Origin: Aliiroseovarius subalbicans
GTDB lineage: Bacteria; Pseudomonadota; Alphaproteobacteria; Rhodobacterales; Rhodobacteraceae
Assembly: GCF_022678625.1 (NCBI RefSeq)
Contig: NZ_JALBYQ010000001.1
Location: 744,001 to 808,000, forward strand
Reading direction: 5' to 3'
DNA: 64,000 nt
In this document: in pieces, positions 35,959 through 44,728 of the stretch
Numbering within the stretch: position 1 is the first letter of the stretch
Layout of the letters: each line of letters starts with the position of its first letter
The notes under the pieces: model-generated
Database searches by the model: none
What the model was told of the DNA's origin: nothing
What the model saw: only the letters and a program-made list of their open reading frames with translations
Made by a program: the position numbers and the translations under genes

Positions 35959-37409
35959 CAGACCGGCGTCCCGGCGCTGATATAGGCGGTCTTGACCACG
36001 GTATAGAACTCGGCCGCTGTGCGCCCCTGTTCACGCGGGCCATAGGAACTGTCGCCGCGCCCGCCGAACGGCACGTGATAATCCGTGCCCGCGGTGGGCA
36101 GGTTCACTGTCACCACTCCGGTGCGCGCATTGCGGCGGAAATCCGTGGCGCGCGCCAGGTTTTGCGTCACGATGCCCGAGGTCAGGCCGAAATTGGTGTC
36201 GTTCACAACGCTCAGAGCTTCGTCATAGCTGTCGACCTTGATCACGCTGGTCAGCGGCGCGAACATCTCTTCGCGGTTGATGCGCATGTCGTTGGTTGTG
36301 TTCAGAAACACGCCCGGCGACATATAGAAGCCTTCGTGCGGCATGTTCAGGCGCGCGCCGCCGCAGGCAAGCTCGGCGCCTTCTTCGCGACCCAGATCGG
36401 CATAGGCCAGGTTCTCGTCCAGCTGCTGCTGGTTGACCACCGGGCCCATCTGCACGCCGTCCTCAAGCGCGTGACCGACCTTCATCGCCTGCGCACCGGC
36501 CACCAGTTTTTCGACAAACGCGTCGTGAATGCCCGCATGCACTACAAGACGCGAGGACGCGGTGCATTTCTGCCCGCTGCCCCCGAAGGCGCCGCCAAGC
36601 GCCAGTGACACGGCCAGGTCCAGATCGGCGTCATCCATCACCGCCAGGGCGTTTTTCGACCCCATCTCCATCTGCACCCGCGTTAGGTTCTGGATCGCGG
36701 CCGAGGCAATGCCCTTGCCCACCGGCACCGAACCGGTGAAGGAAATCGCGTCCACCATCGGGCTTTCGACAAGCTGCTGCCCGATCGTGCCGCCCGAGCC
36801 CATCACCAGCGAAAACAGACCCTTGGGAATGTCCTGACGGTCGATGATCTCGGCCAGTGCCACCGCCGAGGCCGGGGTCAGGTTGGCGGGTTTCCACACC
36901 ACCGCGTTGCCATAACACAGCGCCGGTGCGATCTTCCACGAGGCGGTGGCGGTGGGGAAATTCCACGGGCTGATGATCGCCACGGTGCCGACCGGTTCGC
37001 GGCGCACGTCGATTTCCACCCCCGGGCGCACGCTGTCGGCGTTTTCGCCCAGCTGGCGCAGGCATTCGGCGGCGTAATAGGTGAAGAACTGCCCGGCGCG
37101 GAACACCTCGCCTCTGCCCTCGGCCAGCGGTTTGCCTTCCTCGCGGCTCAGAAGCGTTCCCAGCTCTTCGGCCCGCGCCATCAGCTCATTGCCGATCGCC
37201 ATCAGAACCGCCTGCTTGCGCTCCATCCCATAGGCGGCCCATTCCGCCTGCGCCACCCGCGCGCGTTCCAGCGTTTCGGTCAATTGATCCGAACTCGCCT
37301 GTGTGAACAACCCGATCACTTCGGTCAGGTCGGACGGGTTACGGTTTTCGATCGCGCTGTCGCCAGCGATCCAGGTGCCAGCAATCAGGTTCAGCTTCGT
37401 GTCGGTCAT
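35958..37409 (-). CDS. Aldehyde dehydrogenase, ketoglutarate-semialdehyde dehydrogenase-like
   Basis: 483 aa from the ATG after GGAGCCCCC. NAD(P)-dependent oxidation of an aldehyde to the acid. Key residues are IISPWNFPTATASWKIAPALCYGN (substrate/cofactor channel), SFTGSVPVGKGI, the glutamate in MEMGSKNALAVMDDADLD, and the catalytic cysteine in GSGQKCTASSRLVV. The closing FGGRGDSSYGPREQGRTAAEFYTVVKTAYI resembles the 2-oxoglutarate semialdehyde dehydrogenases of hydroxyproline and glucarate pathways. First gene of the operon, facing the LysR regulator. The exact substrate is an inference. Confidence 0.88.
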   Translation of the reverse strand: MTDTKLNLIAGTWIAGDSAIENRNPSDLTEVIGLFTQASSDQLTETLERARVAQAEWAAYGMERKQAVLMAIGNELMARAEELGTLLSREEGKPLAEGRGEVFRAGQFFTYYAAECLRQLGENADSVRPGVEIDVRREPVGTVAIISPWNFPTATASWKIAPALCYGNAVVWKPANLTPASAVALAEIIDRQDIPKGLFSLVMGSGGTIGQQLVESPMVDAISFTGSVPVGKGIASAAIQNLTRVQMEMGSKNALAVMDDADLDLAVSLALGGAFGGSGQKCTASSRLVVHAGIHDAFVEKLVAGAQAMKVGHALEDGVQMGPVVNQQQLDENLAYADLGREEGAELACGGARLNMPHEGFYMSPGVFLNTTNDMRINREEMFAPLTSVIKVDSYDEALSVVNDTNFGLTSGIVTQNLARATDFRRNARTGVVTVNLPTAGTDYHVPFGGRGDSSYGPREQGRTAAEFYTVVKTAYISAGTPV

Positions 37410-37519
37410 GGGGGCTCCACAGGTTTGGCTTTGTGTTTGGCATTTGCAAACAGCATGGACACGGGACACACAGTCAGTCAAATTGAAACTTGTGAACCCA
37501 ACTTCAGGATTTCTGAAAG
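37410..37519. promoter_or_regulatory. Divergent promoter region, LysR target
   Basis: 110 bases between the aldehyde dehydrogenase and lysR. It is AT-richer than its surroundings, as expected for a divergent control region. LysR sites are T-N11-A based; I could not single out one with confidence. Confidence 0.45.
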
Positions 37520-38398
37520 ATGAACCTCAAGATCGATATGCTGCGCTGCTTTGCCACCGTGGCCGAGACCGGAACCCTGGCGGACGCCGCCCACAGGCTG
37601 GGGCGCACGCCGTCGGCCTTGTCGATGACCCTGAAACAGCTTGAGGCGCATCTGGGCGGGCGGCTGTTTGAAACCGACCGCAAGACAAGGCTGACGCCGC
37701 TCGGGCAATATGTCGAAGAACAGGCGCTGAATGCGCTCGGCGCGTTCGACGGCGCGGTATCAGCGATCGAGGCTTTCGCGCGGGCGCCCGGTGGTCTGCT
37801 CCGGGTCGCCGCCGTGCCCTCGGTCGCGGGGCTGGTCCTGCCAGGGGCGGTGGCACAGGTGACCCGCGCCCACCCCGGTCTGCGGGTTGATTTGAGCGAC
37901 ATGGACAGCGCCGGCGTGTTGCGCGCGCTGATGCAGGGCCAGGTGGAGCTTGGCATAGCCTCGCCCCCCGGCCCCACACGCGGGGTGCAGAGCGAAACGC
38001 TGTTTGCCGATGATTTCGGGCTGGTCTGCGCGCCGGACCATAGGCTGGCGCAGCAGACAGACGACCCCGACCTGGCCCAACTGAGCGCCCACGGACTGAT
38101 CTCGAATCCGCTCAGCGCCGCCATCGAGGATCCACGCGTTCAGACGGCGTTGTCCCACAGCCGTATAACAGCGCAGAACACGCTGTCGCTGCTGGCGATG
38201 GTGAAAACTGGCGACTGGGTGACGATCCTGCCCCGATCCGTCATTCGCATTGACCCCGCAGGCCTGATGTTTCGCCCGATCCGCGACGTAACCGCCAAGC
38301 GACAGGTCGACCTTTTGACCCGCAGCGACGCACGCGACAGCACCCACTTGACGGCGTTCACACAGATCCTGAAGGACATGGACTGGCAGGGGTTATAG
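37520..38398 (+). CDS. LysR-family transcriptional regulator
   Basis: 292 aa. The N-terminal winged helix is [45 protein letters not shown], then the linker helix and the effector domain ([20 protein letters not shown] and [16 protein letters not shown]). Length is normal. It is divergent from the aldehyde dehydrogenase operon and is the likely activator of it, responding to a pathway intermediate. A tRNA-Ser gene follows on the other strand. Confidence 0.92.
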   Translation: MNLKIDMLRCFATVAETGTLADAAHRLGRTPSALSMTLKQLEAHLGGRLFETDRKTRLTPLGQYVEEQALNALGAFDGAVSAIEAFARAPGGLLRVAAVPSVAGLVLPGAVAQVTRAHPGLRVDLSDMDSAGVLRALMQGQVELGIASPPGPTRGVQSETLFADDFGLVCAPDHRLAQQTDDPDLAQLSAHGLISNPLSAAIEDPRVQTALSHSRITAQNTLSLLAMVKTGDWVTILPRSVIRIDPAGLMFRPIRDVTAKRQVDLLTRSDARDSTHLTAFTQILKDMDWQGL

Positions 38399-38413
38399 CA
38401 TCTTTGGGGCAAG

Positions 38414-38503
38414 TGGCGGAGAGACAGGGATTCGAACCCTGGAGACAGTTTCCTGCCTACACACTTTCCAGGCGTGCGCCTTCGACCACTCGGCCACCTC
38501 TCC
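38414..38503 (-). tRNA. tRNA-Ser (anticodon GGA)
   Basis: 90 bases with encoded CCA. The acceptor stem GGAGAGG pairs with TCTCTCC. The D region is GTGGCCGAGTGGTCGAAGGC, the anticodon loop CTGGAAA gives GGA, a long variable arm (TAGGCAGGAAACTGTCTC) is as expected for class II, and the T arm is CAGGGTTCGAATCCCTG. It reads serine UCC/UCU codons. Confidence 0.97.
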
Positions 38504-38598
38504 GTGCCGCGCTATGTAGACCCGGTCGGGGGGTGGGTGCAAGAGGGCGCGAAAAAAATCCGCGCCCTTTCTTTTGTGGCCCTCATTGCAGGCCGTGA

Positions 38599-40113
38599 TC
38601 AATCGACGCCGCAGACCGGGGCCGGCGTGCGTTTCAGCGCGTCCAACCCGTGTTGCGACGGAATGCTGGGGTTGACCGGCTCGCCGCTCCAATGGCCGAA
38701 ATTGCGCATCGCTTGTGTCGATCCCGGTCCCCATTTGCCGTCAATCGCGCCGTCATAACAGCCAACCCGCGCCAATTCGCGCTGCATTGCGGCGGCGATC
38801 GAGGCATCAGCCTTTGGCACCACCGGCACAGGGGCGGGTTTCACGGCCCCGGTGACATAGTCCTGAAGGGCCGCTTTCGACCCGGACCCGAAGGCGCCAT
38901 CAATCGCGCCTTGGTAATACCCTGCGTCCCTCAGGTGCATTTGCAGCCATTGCGAGGCCGCGCGCGACACATCGTTCAAGCTGTCCACCGCCATGCCCGG
39001 ATCTGCGCGATAGAGCGTGAGGAACGTATCGACATAGCCCGACCGGTTGGAAAACTGATCCATCAGCATCAACGCGCGATAATAACCCTCAAGATACCCG
39101 CCCCGCCCGGCGTCCATATAATGCGACAAGGCAATGTCGGGATCTTTCGGCACGCCGATGCCGTTCTCATACATCTCGCCCAGCGTCGATTTCGACGGGG
39201 CATAGCCCTGCGCGGCTGCCTGACGCAGCAGCGCGATCGGGCGCTCGGCGCTTGTATTCCAGGTGGCTACGGGCTGAGAGAAGACCTCGCCCAGAAGTTT
39301 CAGCGCCTCGTTGTGCAGTTGCGTGGGTGTCTGTGCCGATTGGGGCGCGGGCGCAACCGGCGCCTGTGCGGGGGCCGATGTGGGATCCGGCGTGGCCGCC
39401 TGCCCGTTCAACCCTTTCAACAGCTCCTGCGCGATGATCACGAAGGTGCCGTTCGGAAACTTGTCGACATAGGCCTGAAGCAGCACCGGGTTGCCGCTGT
39501 CCCTCACCGCGTCCCAAAAGGCCAGGTCCAGCGCCGGATCAGGGGCGGATGCTGGCGCGGGAGCTTGGGACGTGTCAGGCGCCGTGTCCGCACTGCTGTC
39601 ATCTGCAAGCGGCACCGGTTCATCCTCTGGCGGTTTGCATTCCATATTCGGGCCGCAGCCGCCCGTGTCCACGCCCATCACCGGGCTACCGTCGTCCTCC
39701 AACACCACCGCGTCATCGTCGGCGACGATCAGGCTGTCATCCGGCGGCAGGCATTCCAGCATGCCGTCGCCACAGGTATGCGCATCCGGTGCCAACCCGG
39801 CTTCGGTCAAAGCGGCCTCGCAATCGTCCGACAGCTTCTGCAGTTCGGCATCGCTGTAGGTCCGACCGTCCAGCCCCCCGGTCGCCCCCATGAAGGCCTC
39901 GCCCCAACTCAGACAAGATTGCGGCTGCGGATCGGGGCCCACATTGGCGCAGATGTCGTCGTAGTAAAGCGCGTAATTCTCATATTCCGCGCCCATGCCG
40001 TCGTATTTCGCGGCCAGATCGCAGGGGCTGATCCACTCCTCGGCCAAACCCGGGCTGGCCAGCACCAAGCCAAGGGCACTGCTTGCAAGAATGCGGTGAA
40101 AACCTGTTGTCAT
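38599..40113 (-). CDS. Secreted Sel1/peptidoglycan-binding-like protein
   Basis: 504 aa. The signal peptide is MTTGFHRILASSALGLVLASPGLAEE. A Cys- and Asp-rich region (residues about 30-180; pairs of Cys in CGDGMLECLPPDD and GGCGPNMECKPPEDE suggest disulfides) leads into a Pro/Ala linker. Sel1-like helical repeats follow (PIALLRQAAAQGYAPSKSTLGEMYENGIGVPKD). At the end are two peptidoglycan-binding-1-like modules (LRDAGYYQGAIDGAFGSGSKAALQDYV and CYDGAIDGKWGPGSTQAM). It probably acts in the periplasm at the cell wall. No catalytic domain is seen. A small membrane-protein gene lies directly upstream. Confidence 0.8.
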   Translation of the reverse strand: MTTGFHRILASSALGLVLASPGLAEEWISPCDLAAKYDGMGAEYENYALYYDDICANVGPDPQPQSCLSWGEAFMGATGGLDGRTYSDAELQKLSDDCEAALTEAGLAPDAHTCGDGMLECLPPDDSLIVADDDAVVLEDDGSPVMGVDTGGCGPNMECKPPEDEPVPLADDSSADTAPDTSQAPAPASAPDPALDLAFWDAVRDSGNPVLLQAYVDKFPNGTFVIIAQELLKGLNGQAATPDPTSAPAQAPVAPAPQSAQTPTQLHNEALKLLGEVFSQPVATWNTSAERPIALLRQAAAQGYAPSKSTLGEMYENGIGVPKDPDIALSHYMDAGRGGYLEGYYRALMLMDQFSNRSGYVDTFLTLYRADPGMAVDSLNDVSRAASQWLQMHLRDAGYYQGAIDGAFGSGSKAALQDYVTGAVKPAPVPVVPKADASIAAAMQRELARVGCYDGAIDGKWGPGSTQAMRNFGHWSGEPVNPSIPSQHGLDALKRTPAPVCGVD

Positions 40114-40134
40114 GTTCCGTGTCCTTCCCGGCGT

Positions 40135-40374
40135 TCAGTCGTCGCCACCGGCGTCGCCGCCATCATCTGTGCCGCTGAACCAGCCGCCTTCACTGTCGTC
40201 ATCCTGCCCGTTCCAGGTCTCGCTGTGCGAGGTGCCACCCCGGCCCCCGCGCACCATCCACAGACCGATCGCCGCGCCCATCAAGGCGATGACCCAACCC
40301 AAGGCCGGATCCAGCACCGAGCCAATACCCCAGCCGATCAATCCGCCGCCGATGACATAGATCGCTTGCTTCAT
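40135..40374 (-). CDS. Small glycine-rich membrane protein
   Basis: 79 aa. Two short hydrophobic stretches (AIYVIGGGLIGWGIGSVL and LGWVIALMGAAIGLWMV) form a likely hairpin in the membrane, followed by a hydrophilic Gly/Asp tail (DDDSEGGWFSGTDDGGDAGGDD). The family is not recognised. It is 21 bases before the secreted Sel1 protein on the same strand and the two may be co-expressed. Codon use and the clear domain split support it as real. Confidence 0.6.
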   Translation of the reverse strand: MKQAIYVIGGGLIGWGIGSVLDPALGWVIALMGAAIGLWMVRGGRGGTSHSETWNGQDDDSEGGWFSGTDDGGDAGGDD

Positions 40375-40589
40375 TTCGTGTCCTTCTTCCAGTCCGCCGT
40401 CTGGTCGGGAAACACCCTCCTTAACCTCACCCTCACGTCAGGTGCCAACACCGTTCCTGCGGCACCGTTACTGAGGATAGAGATCCGGACAGGTTGAATC
40501 CTGCATCGCAAAACAGAAAGTCACCCTTACCTTTCCCGCTCAGTAGGAAAAGTATACCATCCAGACACACATGCCCCCATGCGACACGT

Positions 40590-41435
40590 TTACGGCGCGG
40601 GGTTCTTGCGGGTGGCGCCCAATGAAAAGCCAAGCGGCAACCAGGCCTTGTCCGGCCATCCATACAGGCCATCTCCGCGCGACGTGAGCATCTGAAACAT
40701 ACGCCAGGGTATCGCGTCATGTTCGTTGAGGAAATCCAACCGCATCCCCGCCCCGATCAGTGCATTCAGGATATCCGCCATCGTATGGTCCCACCAATAC
40801 TCATGGCTCGCCTCCAACGCCGGGAAATCACCGGTATAGTCGCTGGGCGCGTCATCCACGAACGGGGTGCGCTGGAAATACGGCACGAAATAGTTGGGCA
40901 AGGCCCCCTCCCCGGTCGTTTCATCATCGAACACCAATGCGCTGGGATGCCCCTCGGCCAGATAAAGCTTTCCACCGGGGTGCAGCAGCCCGGCCACGAC
41001 AGCGGCCCAGCTCTTGATGTCAGGCAACCAGCCGATCGCACCCCAGGTCACAAACACGAGGTCGAACGGGCCATATCCTGCCAAGGCGGTGGGCGCGTCA
41101 AACAGGTCGGCCTCGACAAAGGACGCACGATCCTCAAGACCCAGTTCGCGCGCCAGTTCCCTTGCCGCCTGGATCGCGTCACCGGAGAAATCCAGCCCCA
41201 CAACCTCGGCGCCCTGCTGCGCCAGGATCAGACTGTCGCGACCAAAATGACACTGCAAATGCGCGATTTTTAGCCCCCGCACATCGCCAATCTCGCCTTG
41301 TTCGATCGGGTGCAACCGCCCCCGCCCCTCGCGCAACGGCGTCATGTCATAGGCATCAGCCTTCAGATGAAGCGCCACCCGCTCGTTCCAACTCGCAAGG
41401 TTCGCCGCGCGCCAATCGTCCGGAAGGTTGTCCAT
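40590..41435 (-). CDS. SAM-dependent methyltransferase
   Basis: 281 aa from the ATG after AGAGGATAGAG. Class I fold: the SAM-binding motif I region is LKIAHLQCHFGRDSLILAQQGAEVVGLDFSG, with motif II/III VEADLFDAPT and FDLVFVTWGAIGWLPD. The remainder (EYWWDHTMADILNALIGAGMRLDFLNEHD) is common in small-molecule methyltransferases. Substrate unknown. It follows alaX by 109 bases that contain a GC-rich hairpin, so it may be a separate unit. Confidence 0.87.
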   Translation of the reverse strand: MDNLPDDWRAANLASWNERVALHLKADAYDMTPLREGRGRLHPIEQGEIGDVRGLKIAHLQCHFGRDSLILAQQGAEVVGLDFSGDAIQAARELARELGLEDRASFVEADLFDAPTALAGYGPFDLVFVTWGAIGWLPDIKSWAAVVAGLLHPGGKLYLAEGHPSALVFDDETTGEGALPNYFVPYFQRTPFVDDAPSDYTGDFPALEASHEYWWDHTMADILNALIGAGMRLDFLNEHDAIPWRMFQMLTSRGDGLYGWPDKAWLPLGFSLGATRKNPAP

Positions 41436-41512
41436 CTCTATCCTCTTTCTGCAAATACCCCCGCCGGCGGCTTGGAAATCCGAGCGAAGCGAGGCCACGC
41501 CCAACCGGCCAC

Positions 41513-41526
41513 GCCCCGCCAGGGGC
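41513..41526 (-). other. GC-rich hairpin after alaX
   Basis: GCCCC-GCCA-GGGGC, a 5-bp stem in the 109-base gap between alaX and the methyltransferase. No T run follows. It may be a weak transcript end or an attenuator. Confidence 0.3.
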
Positions 41527-41544
41527 ACGCGCCGGGCGGGAGCG

Positions 41545-42264
41545 CTAGGCCTGCAAAAGCACGTTGAACCGTCGGTTCAGACGGCCCTTCTTTTCCACCT
41601 TGCCCAGGGTCACCCGGCCGATCTCGCCGGTGCGTTTCACATGGGTGCCACCGCAAGGCTGCAGATCGACTTGGTCGTCGCCCGCGCCGATGCGCACAAG
41701 CCGCACCCGGCCTGCGCCCGAGGGCGGCATCACCGACATCGTCTTGACCAGACCGGGGTTCGCGGCCAACTCTGCGTCGGAGATCCAATCCTCGCTCACC
41801 TCAAGATCACGCGCGATCAGGGCGTTCAGCGCATCCTCCAGCGCCTGCTTGTCCTCGGGCGGCTCCTCCATCACGAAGTCCAGCCGGCCCTTCACTGCAC
41901 TGATCTGACCACCGGTAACCGGAAGCGGCACCACGACAGACAGAAGGTGCAGCGCCGTATGCACCCGCATGAAGCGGTTGCGCTGGTCCCAGTCCAGCAC
42001 CTGTGTGACCTCGGTGCCGACCGGTGGCAGGTTGGACCCCTCGGCGGGGACCAGAACGATCTCATCGCCCGCGCCCTTCACGCTTGTCGCCACGGCCAAT
42101 TCACCACCATCCCAGCGCAGCGCGCCGGCGTCACCAGGCTGCCCGCCGCCGGTGGGATAAAAGATCGAGGCATCCAGCACCAAGCCGCCCCGATCGGTGT
42201 GCGACAGCACCACGCCGCGAGCCTCGCGCAGATAGGCGTCATCTCGAAAAAGCGGCTTAGTCAT
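41545..42264 (-). CDS. alaX: Alanyl-tRNA editing protein, AlaX type
   Basis: 239 aa from the ATG six bases after AGGAG. A free-standing editing enzyme that removes Ser or Gly misacylated to tRNA-Ala. Zinc ligands are seen as HTALH (HxxxH in RVHTALHLLSVV) and CGGTH (CxxxH in LQPCGGTHVKRTGEIG). The N-terminal half GGVVLSHTDRGGLVLDASIFYPTGGGQPGDAG is the glycine-rich OB-like part of AlaX-M proteins. Its start overlaps the mscS stop by eight bases, tying it to the operon. I see no alanyl-tRNA synthetase gene nearby. Confidence 0.93.
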   Translation of the reverse strand: MTKPLFRDDAYLREARGVVLSHTDRGGLVLDASIFYPTGGGQPGDAGALRWDGGELAVATSVKGAGDEIVLVPAEGSNLPPVGTEVTQVLDWDQRNRFMRVHTALHLLSVVVPLPVTGGQISAVKGRLDFVMEEPPEDKQALEDALNALIARDLEVSEDWISDAELAANPGLVKTMSVMPPSGAGRVRLVRIGAGDDQVDLQPCGGTHVKRTGEIGRVTLGKVEKKGRLNRRFNVLLQA

Positions 42265-44728
42265 TGGCATCTCCTGTGTCCGTGTCGGTCTCGGCATGCA
42301 TGTCACTGACGGACAAGGCCTCGGGCGCGGCTTGCATTGTCGGCGTGATCGGTGCGGTTAACTGCGTTTGGGCTGCGGCGGCCGTGCCCGCCAGCGCTTC
42401 GGGGTTGCGCAACCAGATGTCGCGCTGGGCAAACGGCACCTCAATGCCCTCTTCGCCAAAGCGGCGGGCGATCTCGTGGTTCATGTCGCTTTTCACCGAC
42501 AGGATGAAATTCACGTCGCGCAGGATGGCGCGGATCTCAAAATCCAGACTGTCGGCGCCGAAGCCCTGGAAATAGACGTTGGGCGCCGGGTTCACCGTGA
42601 CCATCGGATGCGCCTCGGCCACGTCTCTCAAGATTGCCTCGACCTGTTTGGTGTCGCTGCCATAGGCCACGCCCACGGGCACGATCACCCGGCCAATGGA
42701 ATTGCCGCGGGTGTAGTTCGTCACCACGCCGGAAATCAAATCACTGTTGGGCAGGATCACGTCCGACCGGTCGAAGGTCTCGATCCGGGTCGAGCGCACA
42801 GAGATATCGCGCACATATCCCATCTGCCCGCCGACCTCGATCCAGTCGCCCTCGGAAATCGGCCGTTCGATCAGCAGGATGATGCCCGAAACGAAGTTTG
42901 ACACGATGTTTTGCAGGCCAAAGCCGATACCCACGGACAGCGCACCGGCCACGATCGCCAGCGACGACATGTCGATGCCCGCACTGGTGATCGCCACGAT
43001 CACCGCCAGGAAAATTCCGACATATCCGATGCCCGAGGACACCGCGTTCTGCGCGCCCTTGTCCATCTTCGTGCGCGGCAGGATCGAGGATTTCAGCATT
43101 CCCTGCACCACCCGCGTCGCGACAAGGCCGATGGCAAAGACGATCAGCAACGTCAGCAGCGTGCGCGGCGTGACCTGCGCCTCACCCAAGGCGAACCCCT
43201 GCCCCAGCGTGGTCCACAGCTCGGTCAGATCAGTCCAGCGCGCGCCCCAGATCAGCGCCAGGAACGGCAGCGCCGCGATTCCTACCACCAGGCTGGCCAG
43301 GGTCGGGATCAGCGCCTGTTCGGCAGCCGCGGTATCCTTGCGGGTGAACAGCGCATAGAGGTTGGTAAACAACAGGTGCAGCACTTCCAGCAGCGCCAGA
43401 AGCGCCAGCGTCTGTGCGGTGGGAAACAGGATCGTGCCCGCCAAGGTGGTGTATCCGATGGCGGCGGCCAGCGGGCCGATGTATCCGATCACCACGACCA
43501 AGCGGCCCAGCACTTTCATCAAGCCAGTGCGGAAACTGCCCTGCCCGTCCTCGTCCACGTCCAGAAGCGCGCTCAGCCGGATCAGCCGGCCGATGCGGAT
43601 CAGCAGAAACCCCGCGCCCAGAAGCAGCGGGAAGTTCAGCACCGCCAGCGTGGTATCGTCATATGTCTCGTAACTCGCGATCCGCTCAAGGCCATAAGAC
43701 AGGCCAAACAGCAGCCCCAGAAGGGCGGCGCCATAGCGCCCCTCGGTCCGGGCGCGCAAACTGCCCAACGGCAGCGCGGCGCCCACGCCGTCGCCCATGC
43801 CGAACACTCTTGTGCCCAGCCACAGGGCTGCGAAAAAGAACAGGCCCATGAGCATCAGATTGTCAGCCAGGATCTGGCCGCGCAGGCCAAGCACGCCCGC
43901 GTTGTGAAGGCCCTGCACCAACAAATAGACACCCAGAAGCGGCGCCACGATCTGACCCAGCGAGGTCAGAAAACCCCACACGCCCTTGGCCGAGCCCTTG
44001 GCGCGGCTGCGCACGTTCAGGCCAAAGCGCATGACCCAGGCCCGCCCACGGGTGATCAGCACCAGCCCGATAACCGCCATGAGCAAAGTCAGCGGCAATT
44101 CGCGGCGCAGTTCGGCGCGCTGTGTTTCGCTGCCCCACGATGAGGTCACCTCGCCCCACGCGCGTTGCACCGTGACCTGGTAATCCGCGATTGCGCGCGG
44201 CCACAGGGTGGGGTTCACCGGGGTTGGTCCCAGCTTGAACAGCTGGTCAGCCTGGCGCGCGCGCATCAGGCTGTCGATCTCGCTGACCAGAAGGTCGGCG
44301 CGTGAATGCGCCTCAATCGCTGTGCGCACAGGCAGCTGCGCCTGGTTCAGAAGCTCGGTCAGCTCATCGCGCCGCTGGGTCAGAACCGCAGGTTCCGTCG
44401 CGCCGTCCTCGGGCGCCGGGCCCAGGGTGGCAATTTGCGTTTTCAGCGTGTTGATGCGGATCGCGTTTTCCGACCGGGCGGCGGTGAAGGCATCACGCCA
44501 GTCAACCAATTCACCGCGCAAGTCCTGCATCACCACATCCGAGGCGCGGCCAACTTCCAGCGCGTCCTCGACCCGCAGCGCCAGACGCTCCCAGGTGTCG
44601 TAATCCGGCGTGCCGTCCGTCAGAACAGTCACTTTGGACGCATCACCCGTTGTGACGTCTTGCGCCTGGCCGGTGGCCGGCAAGGCCAACACCAGGGTCA
44701 GGCAAAGGAGGCGCAGAAGCTGTCGCAT
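42257..44728 (-). CDS. Large MscS-family mechanosensitive channel (DUF3772/MscK-like)
   Basis: 823 aa. The signal peptide (MRQLLRLLCLTLVLALPATGQA) is followed by a periplasmic helical DUF3772 region (about residues 25-170), multiple membrane helices, and a C-terminal MscS core. The pore helix is LAIVAGALSVGIGFGLQNIVSNFVSGIILLIERPISEGDWIEVGG, and the beta domain begins GYVRDISVRSTRIETFDRSDVILPN. It opens under membrane tension to release solutes. Its start overlaps the cysK stop (TAATG) and its stop overlaps alaX, so it is embedded in the trg-cys transcription unit. Confidence 0.92.
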   Translation of the reverse strand: MRQLLRLLCLTLVLALPATGQAQDVTTGDASKVTVLTDGTPDYDTWERLALRVEDALEVGRASDVVMQDLRGELVDWRDAFTAARSENAIRINTLKTQIATLGPAPEDGATEPAVLTQRRDELTELLNQAQLPVRTAIEAHSRADLLVSEIDSLMRARQADQLFKLGPTPVNPTLWPRAIADYQVTVQRAWGEVTSSWGSETQRAELRRELPLTLLMAVIGLVLITRGRAWVMRFGLNVRSRAKGSAKGVWGFLTSLGQIVAPLLGVYLLVQGLHNAGVLGLRGQILADNLMLMGLFFFAALWLGTRVFGMGDGVGAALPLGSLRARTEGRYGAALLGLLFGLSYGLERIASYETYDDTTLAVLNFPLLLGAGFLLIRIGRLIRLSALLDVDEDGQGSFRTGLMKVLGRLVVVIGYIGPLAAAIGYTTLAGTILFPTAQTLALLALLEVLHLLFTNLYALFTRKDTAAAEQALIPTLASLVVGIAALPFLALIWGARWTDLTELWTTLGQGFALGEAQVTPRTLLTLLIVFAIGLVATRVVQGMLKSSILPRTKMDKGAQNAVSSGIGYVGIFLAVIVAITSAGIDMSSLAIVAGALSVGIGFGLQNIVSNFVSGIILLIERPISEGDWIEVGGQMGYVRDISVRSTRIETFDRSDVILPNSDLISGVVTNYTRGNSIGRVIVPVGVAYGSDTKQVEAILRDVAEAHPMVTVNPAPNVYFQGFGADSLDFEIRAILRDVNFILSVKSDMNHEIARRFGEEGIEVPFAQRDIWLRNPEALAGTAAAAQTQLTAPITPTMQAAPEALSVSDMHAETDTDTGDAND

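Noticed and set aside
42911-44143. 410-aa plus-strand frame across mscS
   Set aside because: Antisense shadow; Gln/Arg/His-rich with no domain.
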